Positions 34,092 to 44,597 of a stretch of DNA of 64,000 nt are shown here, one piece after another (within the stretch, counting starts at the first letter, position 1; every line of letters starts with the position of its first letter). The DNA comes from JAWLHJ01 sp039587535 (GTDB lineage Bacteria > Gemmatimonadota > Gemmatimonadetes > Longimicrobiales > Gaopeijiaceae). Under the pieces are notes generated by a model. It saw only the letters and a list, made by a program, of their open reading frames with translations, was not told the origin of the DNA and searched no databases. The stretch lies in contig JBDHIF010000004.1 of assembly GCA_039587535.1 (NCBI GenBank), positions 1 through 64,000 of the forward strand, in the 5' to 3' direction. The position numbers and the translations under genes are program-made.

Positions 34092-35537
34092 TCAGGCAGT
34101 CACGCCCGCCGGCGCCCCGGCAGCTGGCTCCTGAGGTGCTGCCTCCCCGGCGGGCTCACCCAGCTCGCCCACGTCGCTCCCGAACACCCCCATGTCCGTC
34201 TCTCCGAGCACCCTGCTCGTGACCGCTCCGGCGGTCATGGATCCGCTGACATTGATGGCCGTCCGCCCCATGTCGATCAGCGGCTCGATGGAGATCAGCA
34301 AGCCCGCCAACGCGACCGGCAAGCCCATGGTGGAGAGCACGATGAGGGCCGCGAAGGTCGCGCCGCCGCCCACGCCGGCGATACCGAAGGACCCCAGCGT
34401 CGCCACCAGGACCAACGGGAAGAAGAAGCCCGCGGAGAGCGGATCGATGCCGACGCTCGGCGCGATCATGACGGCGAGCATGGCCGGGTACAGGCCGGCG
34501 CAGCCGTTCTGCCCGATCGTGGCACCGAAGCTCGCGCTGAAGTTGGCGATCGCCGGCGACACTCCGAGCCGATCGATCTGACTCTCCATGTTGAGCGGGA
34601 TGCTGGCAGCGCTGGAGCGCGACGAGAACGCGAACGTGAGCACCGGCCAGACCTTGCGGAAATGCCGGACCGGATTGAGCCCGGTGAGCGCCAGGAGGCT
34701 CGCATGCATGGCCAGGATGAGGGCAAGACCCAGATAGGACGCCACGACGAAGCCGCCGAGGTTCAGGATGTCCCCCATGTTGGAGTTGGCCACGACACGG
34801 ATCATCAGAGCCAGCACGCCATAGGGTGTGAGCCGGATGACCATCCGAACCAGCCGCATGACCAGTCCCTGGAGCGCTTCGATACCGTCCACCACGCGCT
34901 GACCGAGCTCCGGGTCCTCACGCCGGAGCGCCAAGGCAGCGATCCCGAGAAGGGAGGCGAACACCACGACGCTGATGATGGACGTGGGATTGGCCCCGGT
35001 GAGCTCTGCGAAGGGATTCGTGGGAATGAACGACTGTAGCAGCGACGGGACGCTCAAGTCCGCGACCTCCCCGGTGCGTGCCACGAGCGACTCACCTCGC
35101 TCCAGCTCCCGCGCCCCGCGCACGAGGCCGTCCGCCGAGAGACCGAACAGGCGTGTGACACCCACCCCGATGACGGCCGAGACGGCCGTCGTGAGCATGA
35201 GCAGGCCGAGCACACCCCCACTGATCTTACCGAGCGACCGGGCGTCGTCCAGCCGCGTCACCGCCGAGAGGATGGTCACCAGGACAAGCGGCATGACGAT
35301 CATCTGGAGGAGCCTGACGTAGCCACCACCCACCAGGCTCACCCAGGTGAGCGTCTCGGAAGTGACGTCGGATCCCAGGCCCCAGCTCCACTGTAGCGCA
35401 GCACCCAGGGCAGCTCCGACCACGAGGCTCAGCAGCACGGTCTGGGAGAAAGAGGCGCCGCCCGCGCGCCGACGCCATAGCCACACCAGCGCCACGACGA
35501 AGATCGCGAGGTTCAACAGGAGTGCGGTCATGGTCAT
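34092..35537 (-). CDS. tcyP: L-cystine/dicarboxylate:cation symporter (TcyP-like)
   Basis: 481 residues with about nine membrane segments and two re-entrant loops. DAACS-family features are MIVMPLVLVTILSAVTRLDD, FAFSSRSSAASIPLNMES (the serine-rich loop), GATIGQNGCAGLYPAMLAVM and GVGGGATFAALIVLSTMGLP. The spacing and NGCAGLYPA resemble TcyP/YdjN cystine importers more than glutamate carriers. A cysteine-codon leader ORF and an intrinsic terminator lie directly upstream on the same strand, which supports cystine as substrate. The tail after residue 445 is Ala/Glu/Pro-rich and disordered. Confidence 0.85.
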   Translation of the reverse strand: MTMTALLLNLAIFVVALVWLWRRRAGGASFSQTVLLSLVVGAALGAALQWSWGLGSDVTSETLTWVSLVGGGYVRLLQMIVMPLVLVTILSAVTRLDDARSLGKISGGVLGLLMLTTAVSAVIGVGVTRLFGLSADGLVRGARELERGESLVARTGEVADLSVPSLLQSFIPTNPFAELTGANPTSIISVVVFASLLGIAALALRREDPELGQRVVDGIEALQGLVMRLVRMVIRLTPYGVLALMIRVVANSNMGDILNLGGFVVASYLGLALILAMHASLLALTGLNPVRHFRKVWPVLTFAFSSRSSAASIPLNMESQIDRLGVSPAIANFSASFGATIGQNGCAGLYPAMLAVMIAPSVGIDPLSAGFFFPLVLVATLGSFGIAGVGGGATFAALIVLSTMGLPVALAGLLISIEPLIDMGRTAINVSGSMTAGAVTSRVLGETDMGVFGSDVGELGEPAGEAAPQEPAAGAPAGVTA

Positions 35538-35576
35538 GGGATGACTCCGAGTCGGGCTGCCAGGAACGCAAGGGAC

Positions 35577-35605
35577 AAAAAAAGGCCCTCCTGCTGGGGA
35601 GGGCC
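35577..35605 (-). terminator. Intrinsic terminator/attenuator before tcyP
   Basis: On the minus strand GGCCCTCC-CCAGCA-GGAGGGCC (8 bp) is followed at once by seven T residues. It lies 28 bases after the leader-peptide stop codon and about 40 bases before the tcyP start, with no other gene between, so it should act as an attenuator for tcyP. Confidence 0.85.
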
Positions 35606-35633
35606 GGACAGGAGAGCCGAGAACCGACCCTTT

Positions 35634-35729
35634 CTACGCATCCGCGCTCACGCGCACGCGCCTGCCCGACGCTCCCGGGGGAGCGCCACAACAGCAACAA
35701 CAACAGCGGAAGGCGGTGGGCTGAGACAT
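35634..35729 (-). CDS. Cysteine-rich leader peptide for tcyP
   Basis: A 31-codon frame from ATG 35729 to TAG 35634 reads MSQPTAFRCCCCCCGAPP and then a short basic tail. Codons 9-14 are six consecutive Cys codons (TGT TGT TGT TGC TGT TGT). Directly after them the RNA can form a 6-bp hairpin (35670-35685), and 28 bases after the stop is the terminator, followed by the cystine symporter gene. Ribosome stalling when charged tRNA-Cys is scarce would expose the region after the run and could prevent terminator formation. Cysteine-codon leader peptides are known from mycobacteria. No clear Shine-Dalgarno sequence precedes the ATG; an in-frame TTG lies two codons earlier. Confidence 0.75.
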   Translation of the reverse strand: MSQPTAFRCCCCCCGAPPGASGRRVRVSADA

Positions 35730-35794
35730 GCGCAACGTGCTGTGGATTCGAGTTGGAGGGCTCCTCCGACCAACGGAAATCCTTGAATCTTCAG

Positions 35795-35824
35795 ACGGTA
35801 AGCGAACCCACCGGAACGGGTCAA
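35795..35824 (-). promoter_or_regulatory. Predicted sigma-70 promoter for leader peptide and tcyP
   Basis: Minus strand: -35 TTGACC (35819-35824), 18-base spacer, -10 TACCGT (35795-35800). Transcription would start near 35788, giving a leader of about 58 bases before the Cys-rich ORF that contains a small GGAGG/CCTCC stem. Confidence 0.5.
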
Positions 35825-35919
35825 GGTTCCCGGAAGCCGCACGAACGTGCGTGGAGCATGCATGCGGGTTATCTATGCCCGGCCCAGAAGTCGCCCTTCT
35901 TCACTACGAGCCTCGGTAC

Positions 35920-37092
35920 ATGAGCAACCCACTTGCGGCCTCCACCCCACTCCTCACCCTCGCTTCGCTGCTCGTCGTATCCGCGGCTTGCGGACCTACG
36001 AGCCAGGACGACCCCCCGACGGCGACCGTGGCCGGCGGCTCCTTCGACCCGACGGCATTCGTAGTCGACCCGTCATGGCCGGCGGAGCTGCCCAACGACT
36101 GGGTGCTGGGTTCCGTAACCGGTGTGTTCGTGGACGCTCGAGATCACGTCTGGGTGACCCACATCCCGGAGACGCTCACCGCCGAGGAAGTGGGCGCCGA
36201 GGTCGATCCACCCATCTCGGATTGCTGCCGCGCGGCGCCGATGGTGCTGGAGCTCGACCCGGACGGAGCCCTGGTCCAGGCATGGGGGGCCTGGCCGGCG
36301 CCGAACACCGGGAGCGAAGGCGATCCCGCGCGCTGGCCCAGAAACCCCCACGGCATCTTCGTGGACCACCAGGACAACGTCTGGATCGGCACCTACGTGC
36401 ACCACCGCGTCATGAAGTTCACGCGGGACGGCGATCTCCTCACCACTCTGGGCCAGTATGACGAGACCGCTGGCAGTGACGATCCGGACCTTCTGGGGGG
36501 ACCCGCGGGCATCTGGGTGGATCCGGATGACAACGAGGTCTTCATCGCCGACGGTTACCGGAATCGACGGGTCGTCGTCTTCGACGGGGACACCGGCACG
36601 TATCTGCGGCACTGGGGCGCCTATGGTGAGGCGCCCGATGACGACTACGACTTCGGAGACCGCGACCCGGCCGGGCCGCCTCCTGCGCAGTTCTCCACGG
36701 TCCACGGGCTCACCGGCTCCAACGACGGACTCCTCTACGTGGCGGACCGCCGCGGCAACCGAATTCAAGTCTTCCGTCAGGACGGGACATTCGTCGAGGA
36801 GCGCATCGTGGCCCCTGAGACCGGGGCTTCGGGCTCGGCCTTCGTGATCCAGCTGTCACCCGATCCCGAGCAGCGCTGGCTATACCTGGCGGACGGCACC
36901 AACCACAAGGTGTGGGTGCTCGAGCGGGACGGGCTCGAGGTGCTAGGCTCCTTCGGCCGGGGTGGCCGCCAGGTGGGTCAATTCCTGCGGCCCCACGGGA
37001 TGGGCGTCGACTCGAGAGGCAACATCTACGTCGGGGAGGCGTCCACCGGACGTAGGATCCAGAGATTCATGCCCGCCTCCGCACCCCGTTGA
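35920..37092 (+). CDS. NHL/six-bladed beta-propeller lipoprotein
   Basis: 390 residues from ATG 35920. Signal peptide with lipobox (LLVVSAACGPT). NHL-type blades follow: GVFVDARDHVWVTH, HGIFVDHQDNVWIGTYVHHR, GIWVDPDDNEVFIADGYRNR, YVADRRGNRIQVF, YLADGTNHKVWVLERDG, GMGVDSRGNIYVGE. Exported propellers of this kind are very common in Gemmatimonadota and Acidobacteriota; binding partners are unknown. The open frame runs further upstream across the divergent leader-peptide region, but the signal peptide fixes the start. Confidence 0.85.
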   Translation: MSNPLAASTPLLTLASLLVVSAACGPTSQDDPPTATVAGGSFDPTAFVVDPSWPAELPNDWVLGSVTGVFVDARDHVWVTHIPETLTAEEVGAEVDPPISDCCRAAPMVLELDPDGALVQAWGAWPAPNTGSEGDPARWPRNPHGIFVDHQDNVWIGTYVHHRVMKFTRDGDLLTTLGQYDETAGSDDPDLLGGPAGIWVDPDDNEVFIADGYRNRRVVVFDGDTGTYLRHWGAYGEAPDDDYDFGDRDPAGPPPAQFSTVHGLTGSNDGLLYVADRRGNRIQVFRQDGTFVEERIVAPETGASGSAFVIQLSPDPEQRWLYLADGTNHKVWVLERDGLEVLGSFGRGGRQVGQFLRPHGMGVDSRGNIYVGEASTGRRIQRFMPASAPR

Positions 37093-37193
37093 GTTCCGTG
37101 TCGACGATGTGCACGGCGCCCGGAGATCTTCGCAGGGTCACCATCCGACGTTGAGCCGCGGCCGGACCCACCGCGTGGGCCCGGATCAAGAAC

Positions 37194-37233
37194 AAAGGGC
37201 CGCCTGGCTGTCGCCAGGCGGCCCTTTGTTTCC
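37194..37233. terminator. Bidirectional intrinsic terminator
   Basis: A perfect 15-bp stem (AAAGGGCCGCCTGGC with GCCAGGCGGCCCTTT, loop TGTC) is followed by GTTTCCCT. It lies between the propeller gene and the convergent hypothetical gene and can serve both strands. Confidence 0.85.
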
Positions 37234-37253
37234 CTAAAACCCGCGTCTAGCGA

Positions 37254-38198
37254 CTAATCGTCGTCCGACCCCAGCTGGTCCAGCGCCGAAGTCCGCAGCG
37301 TGGTCCATACGAAGTCGTACACATCCAGAAGATCGCGGGGCTCGTGTCCCGCCGCCGCCAACCGCTCTCGCGTGCTCGTCGCGACCCGGCGGAAATTCTT
37401 GTAGGCGGAAACCTCGGCCCGGCGGCTGTAACGAGCCGTGGGTGCGATGGAGCCTGCCTGCCGCACGAAAGCCGAGCGGCGTACCACGGTGTGGGTCTCC
37501 GGGTAGTAGATCCCCGGGATGGTCGTCGCGATCCGCCAATTGGGCTGCTCGTCGAAGAGCTTCGCCAAGGTGTCGAGCCAGGCCTTGAAGCGCTCTTCGT
37601 ACCGCCCCTCACCGTGAAGGAGCGTATTCACGGCCTCGACGTAGGCCTCCTTCTCCTCGGCATCGAGATCCCGGAGGGCCTTCGCATGGGACACGGGAAC
37701 CAGATCCGTGCGCTGCAGCATGTCCGCGATGCCGTCGGCGAGGTCCTCGTGAGCTCCCTCGGCGATTTCCTCCTTCATACGATCCGCCGCCAGCGTCTCT
37801 TTGGCTTCGGCCACCGTCGGATTGCGGTGGCGCTTGAGGTCCGCCCCTTCGGTCTTCCGGTGATCCTCCAGCCATGCCGCGTCCTGGAATCCCTTGGGAT
37901 ACAGGCCGATGAAGAGCTCCACCTGGTCAGGGAACGGACAAACGGCTTCAATGACGCTCCGGTCCGAGTCACCGTCACCGGCCTCGATGACACGGCGGAG
38001 GTTCTTCCGGATGTGGCCCGTCCGCTCGCCGAGGTCGTCGGCAGGCTGCAGCATCTTGTAGAACGCCTCCGGAAACTTCCGGAGCTTGCCGTCCTCGAAC
38101 TGATACGCGCGATGGCCGTTCCGCTCCCACGCGACCATTGCGACGCCCCACTCCGGGCGTTTCACGTGCCGAAAGAGCTCGTCTTCGGTCTCGGCCAT
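37254..38198 (-). CDS. Hypothetical protein, charged
   Basis: 314 residues from ATG 38198; not recognised. The first 40 residues (ELFRHVKRPEWGVAMVAWER) look like the small beta motif of DUF3553/CarD-type modules. The rest is mostly helical and highly charged (EEIAEGAHEDLADGIADMLQ; YVEAVNTLLHGEGRYEERFK) and ends in SDDD. No catalytic motif or membrane segment is seen. The longer frame from a TTG at 38366 is rejected because its extra residues look non-coding. It probably has its own promoter near 38370-38397. Confidence 0.65.
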   Translation of the reverse strand: MAETEDELFRHVKRPEWGVAMVAWERNGHRAYQFEDGKLRKFPEAFYKMLQPADDLGERTGHIRKNLRRVIEAGDGDSDRSVIEAVCPFPDQVELFIGLYPKGFQDAAWLEDHRKTEGADLKRHRNPTVAEAKETLAADRMKEEIAEGAHEDLADGIADMLQRTDLVPVSHAKALRDLDAEEKEAYVEAVNTLLHGEGRYEERFKAWLDTLAKLFDEQPNWRIATTIPGIYYPETHTVVRRSAFVRQAGSIAPTARYSRRAEVSAYKNFRRVATSTRERLAAAGHEPRDLLDVYDFVWTTLRTSALDQLGSDDD

Positions 38199-38368
38199 GG
38201 GAGATCGGTCTACTGCGAGTGTCGCTTCAGCCAATGGACACCGTCCTTGAAGTGTCGGTCGAGCGGAGGCGGCGGACCTCGAACGCGAGTCGACCGAGGA
38301 ATGGAAACAGGCGAACACAGTTGCCGCTCCACACCCATTCATATCGGCGGAGCGGCAACAGGGCAATA

Positions 38369-38397
38369 AACGTATATGAAACTTGAACTTACGTCAA
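38369..38397 (-). promoter_or_regulatory. Possible promoter for the hypothetical gene at 37254-38198
   Basis: In an AT-rich island the minus strand reads TTGACG (38392-38397), then 17 bases, then TACGTT (38369-38374), with TATACG overlapping. The -35 element is good and the -10 weak. Confidence 0.3.
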
Positions 38398-38409
38398 TAA
38401 GGGGCCGTG

Positions 38410-38604
38410 TCACTCCACGCGCAGAGCCTCCGAAGGATCCTGAGCCTCCACCCCGCAAACCATTCCTGGCATGGTTTTGGGGACGGCGAGCGCCAGAGCG
38501 ATGGCCGCGGATGCTCCCAGCGGGACGGTTGCGAATCGGTGACGTGCTTCATGAATCCTCACGGTCCGGAGCCTGCGGGGACGACCGGCACTCGATCTGA
38601 CCAC
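38410..38604 (-). pseudogene. Possible C-terminal scrap of an ADOP/MacB-type ABC permease
   Basis: A 64-codon minus-strand frame ends with ASAAIALALAVPKTM and VEAQDPSEALRVE. The ADOP (MacB-like permease) family typically ends with a hydrophobic helix, a basic turn and DPxEALR.E. Here the helix and terminal motif match loosely, but the segment between is altered and nothing upstream continues the protein. I read it as a decayed gene end; a chance frame is possible. Confidence 0.3.
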
Positions 38605-38612
38605 TGACGATA

Positions 38613-38627
38613 TGTGCCATTGGCACA
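38613..38627. promoter_or_regulatory. Perfect palindrome TGTGCCA-T-TGGCACA
   Basis: A 7-bp inverted repeat around one base, 119 bases before the S9 peptidase start. The size and shape suit a dimeric regulator site. No other copy was noticed in the window. Confidence 0.35.
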
Positions 38628-38745
38628 GATGAAGACATTCGGTCTTCGAGTACGCGTGAGGAGTCTAAAGTCCGACTTGCACCGCCAACGGGGCGGACCC
38701 CATCCTGCGGCACTTGGCTTCGCCGACTTCCGCCCTGGAGACCCC

Positions 38746-41604
38746 GTGACCCCCCTCCCATACCCGGCCGCCCCTGCGGCGACGCCCGTTCTCTCTCGCC
38801 GCCCGCGCCGTCTTCCGGCGCCCGTCCTCGCGCTGACCGTGGCGTCCGTGGCCGCATTGCCTGCTGCGGCTCAGGATCGCCCCACCGTGACCCCTGACGA
38901 CTACGGGCAATGGGAGCAGCTCGATCGCGCCGAGCTGTCACCGGACGGCCGATGGCTCGCCGTCTCCATCTCGCGGGTGAACGACGAGGATGAGCTTCGC
39001 ATCCACCGGACTGAGGGCGACTCGGTGGTGACGGTCCCTTACGGATCCGGCCAGACCTTCTCCGACGACAGCCGATGGCTCATCTACATCATCGGCAGCT
39101 CGGAGGAGGCCAGAGAGGCCGCTCGGGAGGCGGAGCGCCCGGTGCGGGATGACGTCGGCATCATGGACCTGAGGAGCGGCACCGCAGCCGTCCGGGAGGA
39201 GGTCTCGTCCTTCAGCCTCTCCGCGGACGGACGGTACGTCGCGCTGAGACGCTACGGTGGGGAGGACCAGGAACACGAAGGCGTGGACCTGATCGTGGAA
39301 GAGCTCGGGACCGGAACTCGGATGGTCTTCGGAAACGTTTCCGATGTGAGCTGGGCGGACGAGGGCCACCTGATGGCCATGACGCTGGATGCGGCGGACA
39401 AGGTGGGGAACGGCGTCACGCTCTACGATCCCGGATCCGGCATCGTTCGATCTCTCGATCAAGGAGAGGCCGTGTACCGGGAGCTCGGGTGGCGGGAGGA
39501 CGCCTCGGACCTGACGGTGCTGCGCACCATGGAGGATCCGGCGTGGGCAGACACGGCCCACGTGGTCCTGGCCTGGCGGGGGCTGGATCGGGCTTCAGCC
39601 GCCCGCTTCGAGCTCGGACCGGAGGGGGACGTACAGACACCTGGGGGCATGCGCGTGGTGGAGTACCGGGCACCCGAGTGGTCCGCGGACGGATCTACCC
39701 TGTTCGTGGGTGTGCAGGAGCGGGTCCCGGCCCCGGAGCCGTGCGAGACCGAAGACGCGCCGGACCCGATCGACGAAGCTGACGGCGGTCGGTCAGGGAA
39801 CGGCGACCCGGAGTGCGAGGACGACGAGGAGCGTCCTGGCGTGGAAATCTGGCACGCCCGCGACCACGACCCCGTACCCCAGCAGCGGGTTCGCGAGCGT
39901 CAGCTCCGAGAGGCGAATCATCTCAGCGCCTGGCATCTCGATCAGGCCGCCTTCGTTCAGCTCGGTGACGACCTGACCGAGAGTACAGAGCTCGGAGAGG
40001 GAGGACGTCACGCCATCGGCATGGACGAGACGCCATACGACGAGCACGCCATGTTCCGCCAGCAGTTCTTCGACCTTTACGACGTCGACGTGGAATCCGG
40101 GGCGAAGACCCTGGTGCGCGAGCGCGTGGAGAGCGCCAACGTGAGTCCGGCCGGGCACTACGCCTTCTGGTTCGAAGGCGAGCACTGGTTCGCCCACGAC
40201 CTCCGGACGGGTGAGACCCGCAACCTGACCGAGAATGTTCCGACGCAGTTCGTGAACCTGGACCTCACCCCCACCCGGGAGCAGATGCCTTCGTTCGGGG
40301 TCGCTGGGTGGCTGGAAGACGACGCGGCCGTGCTGCTCAACGACCGATGGGACGTGTGGGAAGTGCGGCTGGACGGGTCCGGCGGTCGAGCCCTGACCCG
40401 AGGCGCCGCCGAGGAAGTCCGGCACAGACTGGAGGAAGTGGATCCCGAGGCAGACGCCATCGATCCGGACGGCCCGCTCTACTACGAGATCTACGGCGAG
40501 TGGACCAAAAAAGCCGGGTTCGCCCGTGCCAGTCGTGGGCAGGCACCCACCCGACTCGTCTGGGAGGACGCTTCGTTCGGTGGCTTCGGCGGCGGGCTAC
40601 GCAAGGCGGACGACGCCGACGTACTCCTGTTCCGGCAGGAACGGTTCGACGACTCCCCGGACTACTTCGTTGCAGGTCGCGAGCTGGACGACGCGATGCA
40701 GGTGACCCGCACGAACCCGTTCCACGACGCGTACGCCTGGGGCCGCACCGAGCTCGTCGACTACGAGAACGAGTGGGGCCGCCGCCTGCAGGGGGTCCTC
40801 ACCTTCCCAGCGGACTACGAGCCCGGGCGCCAGTACCCCATGATCGTCTACCATTACGAGCTCCTTTCCCAGGGCATGCATCAGTACCAGGTGCCAGATC
40901 CACGGCGTTACTACAACCAGCAGATCTGGAGTCAGGAGGGGTACTTCGTCTTCCGTCCGGACATCGTCTACCGCGACCGCCGGCCGGGGCAGTCGAACGT
41001 GGAGACGCTGCGCCCGGCGGTGGCCGCGGTCCTCGAAACGGGGCTCGTCGACCCCGATCGGATTGGTCTCATCGGGCACTCATGGGGTGGATACCAGACC
41101 ACATTCTTCGTCACGCAGGACGACCTGTTCACAACCGCGGTCGCCGGGGCGCCGCTCACCAACCTCATGAGTATGTACCTGTCGTTCTACTGGAACAGCG
41201 GCGGTACCGACGCACGGATCTTCGAGATCAGCCAGGGCCGGATGCAGGTGCCTTGGTGGGAGGACTGGGGCAGCTACTTCAACAACTCACCCGTCCATCA
41301 CATCGAGAACATGGATACGCCGCTGCTGATGATGTTCGGTACGAACGACGGCGCAGTGGAGTTCAATCAGGGTGTGGAGTTCTACAACGCCGCTCGCAGG
41401 CTCGGGAAGGAGATGGTGCTCCTGGCGTACGAAGGGGAAAACCACGGGCTGGCCGAGGAGCCGAACCAACTCGACTACCAGGGACGCATCATCCAGTGGT
41501 TCGCGCACTACCTGAAGGGCGAACCGGCTCCGGAATGGATGGAGAATGGGCTCACTTACCTGGAGCAGCAGGACGGTACCAAGAGGCGACGACCCGTGAG
41601 CTGA
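38746..41604 (+). CDS. S9-family (prolyl oligopeptidase type) peptidase, exported
   Basis: 952 residues from GTG 38746, which has GGAG 6 bases upstream. A signal peptide (VLALTVASVAALPAAAQ) is followed by a long WD40-like propeller and a C-terminal alpha/beta-hydrolase domain. The nucleophile elbow is GLIGHSWGGYQTTFFVTQ (Ser near residue 779). The Asp lies in MFGTNDGAVEFNQG and the His in YEGENHGLAEEPNQ. The propeller carries an acidic insert (CETEDAPDPIDEAD). Probably cleaves peptides in the periplasm or outside. Followed by a strong terminator. Confidence 0.92.
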   Translation: MTPLPYPAAPAATPVLSRRPRRLPAPVLALTVASVAALPAAAQDRPTVTPDDYGQWEQLDRAELSPDGRWLAVSISRVNDEDELRIHRTEGDSVVTVPYGSGQTFSDDSRWLIYIIGSSEEAREAAREAERPVRDDVGIMDLRSGTAAVREEVSSFSLSADGRYVALRRYGGEDQEHEGVDLIVEELGTGTRMVFGNVSDVSWADEGHLMAMTLDAADKVGNGVTLYDPGSGIVRSLDQGEAVYRELGWREDASDLTVLRTMEDPAWADTAHVVLAWRGLDRASAARFELGPEGDVQTPGGMRVVEYRAPEWSADGSTLFVGVQERVPAPEPCETEDAPDPIDEADGGRSGNGDPECEDDEERPGVEIWHARDHDPVPQQRVRERQLREANHLSAWHLDQAAFVQLGDDLTESTELGEGGRHAIGMDETPYDEHAMFRQQFFDLYDVDVESGAKTLVRERVESANVSPAGHYAFWFEGEHWFAHDLRTGETRNLTENVPTQFVNLDLTPTREQMPSFGVAGWLEDDAAVLLNDRWDVWEVRLDGSGGRALTRGAAEEVRHRLEEVDPEADAIDPDGPLYYEIYGEWTKKAGFARASRGQAPTRLVWEDASFGGFGGGLRKADDADVLLFRQERFDDSPDYFVAGRELDDAMQVTRTNPFHDAYAWGRTELVDYENEWGRRLQGVLTFPADYEPGRQYPMIVYHYELLSQGMHQYQVPDPRRYYNQQIWSQEGYFVFRPDIVYRDRRPGQSNVETLRPAVAAVLETGLVDPDRIGLIGHSWGGYQTTFFVTQDDLFTTAVAGAPLTNLMSMYLSFYWNSGGTDARIFEISQGRMQVPWWEDWGSYFNNSPVHHIENMDTPLLMMFGTNDGAVEFNQGVEFYNAARRLGKEMVLLAYEGENHGLAEEPNQLDYQGRIIQWFAHYLKGEPAPEWMENGLTYLEQQDGTKRRRPVS

Positions 41605-41628
41605 ACGTCGTCCACGTGGAGGCTTGCG

Positions 41629-41668
41629 AAAGGGGAGTGGGCGGCTTCGGCCCCCCACTCCCCTTTCA
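41629..41668. terminator. Intrinsic terminator after the S9 peptidase
   Basis: Stem AAAGGGGAGTGGG with CCCACTCCCCTTT around a GC-rich loop; A/T ends on both sides make it usable from either strand. Confidence 0.8.
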
Positions 41669-41692
41669 TCGATCCCGGTGCAGCGTCCGGGC

Positions 41693-42040
41693 TCAGCCGC
41701 TCCGGTTCACCATGGCTTCGATGACCTCGAGCGCCTCGCGGGTCTCGAGTTGCTCCTTCAGATCGGCGATCTCCTGGGCCGCCCGGGCCCGTTCCTCGTC
41801 GCGGGCCTCCAAGATGGTCTCGGCCTCCGCCAGCAGCTCGCTCTGCTCGTCGTCTAGCCTTCGCTGCTCCGCCGGCTCGGACAGGACCTGGTCGCGGTCC
41901 GCCCTCGGATCTGACGGTGTCCGGCCGTTCGCCGCATCCGGTGAACGCGCAGATGCTCGGGCTTCGTATGCCCCGCTTGACCTGCGCCGAAAAGTAGATC
42001 GGTGCCTACGAAGCGTGCAGGAAACGAGGCGATGCGGACG
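41693..42040 (-). pseudogene. Coiled-coil reading frame without a start codon
   Basis: A minus-strand frame ending at TGA 41693 reads a strongly coding-like coiled coil (LLAEAETILEARDEERARAA, then IADLKEQLETREALEVIEAM). It is open for about 110 codons to an in-frame TAG near 42050, but has no ATG or GTG start in a sensible place. It may be the tail of a disrupted gene, or a short ORF using a rare start. No homology is recognised. Confidence 0.3.
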
Positions 42041-42075
42041 TCTCGACTATCCCGGGCGCCCTCTCACGCTACAGT

Positions 42076-42585
42076 CTATTCGGCCTGGTGCTGGAAAGTC
42101 GAGCCGATGAATCGCACGAAGACGAAGCCCGCCTGGCAGATGTTCGCGATAAGCGCCGTGACGTAGAGTGTGGAGCCATCGGCAAAGCCGACCCCGAAGA
42201 CGCAACCCACGAGAGAGACCTGCTCCAGCGCTTCCAGCGACATCACGACCGTTACCGCCAACCGGTCCGGCGGGAATTCCCCGCGCACCGGCTCGTACGC
42301 CTTCATGAAGGAGAGGATGACCCCGTTGTCGAAGAGGAGGAACACCACGGCCGAGATCCGCCAGACGAGCTCTGGTGGGCCGAAGCCAGACAGCCCCACG
42401 GGAACGAGGGCCGCGGCGACCCCAGCCACGCCACTGGAGATAACGAGCCGCAGCCGCAGCAGATCATGGGCCGGCGCGACCGCCCGATTCAATCCTCGAG
42501 GGATGACGCTGACCAGGGCGGCGAATCCGGCGAATGCGGCCGCCACCTCGGCGAGGGACAACAAGGCATCGGTTTCTTCCAGCAT
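42076..42585 (-). CDS. Hypothetical four-helix membrane protein
   Basis: 169 residues from ATG 42585, which has GGAGGCGAG 8 bases upstream; the longer frame to 42717 lacks such support. Four hydrophobic segments: VAAAFAGFAALVSVI, VAGVAAALVPVGLSGF, ISAVVFLLFDNGVILSFM and the C-terminal VTALIANICQAGFVFVRFIG. The pattern is that of a widespread uncharacterised inner-membrane family. It is divergent from the gamma-glutamyltransferase gene. Confidence 0.65.
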   Translation of the reverse strand: MLEETDALLSLAEVAAAFAGFAALVSVIPRGLNRAVAPAHDLLRLRLVISSGVAGVAAALVPVGLSGFGPPELVWRISAVVFLLFDNGVILSFMKAYEPVRGEFPPDRLAVTVVMSLEALEQVSLVGCVFGVGFADGSTLYVTALIANICQAGFVFVRFIGSTFQHQAE

Positions 42586-42756
42586 CAGGCTCTCGCCTCC
42601 GACCTTTGGGTGCGGACCGAACATGAGCGTCCATGCCGCGGCAGCCAACCCCCGAGAGGGTCGCGGTCGAGCGTGCACGCTCGACCCTCGACTTCCCCCC
42701 GACACACACCGTCTCATATTCGGTTACCAAGCGCCACACGACCACAGGACACGCGC

Positions 42757-44499
<1,743 letters not shown>

Positions 44500-44597
44500 C
44501 CGCGTTCGCGTGATGGCTCGACGGCTGGACAGACGGGACGCCCGGGCCTCACCTTCCGTTTCCACGAGACGCTCGACGTGAACAGGAGAAGCAACCG

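Noticed and set aside
35728..35919. N-terminal extension of the NHL propeller gene across the leader-peptide region
   Set aside because: The signal peptide starts at 35920, and the upstream part is antisense to the Cys leader ORF and its promoter.
42088..42756. N-terminal extension of gamma-glutamyltransferase
   Set aside because: It is antisense to the membrane-protein gene and would put about 220 charged residues before a clear signal peptide.
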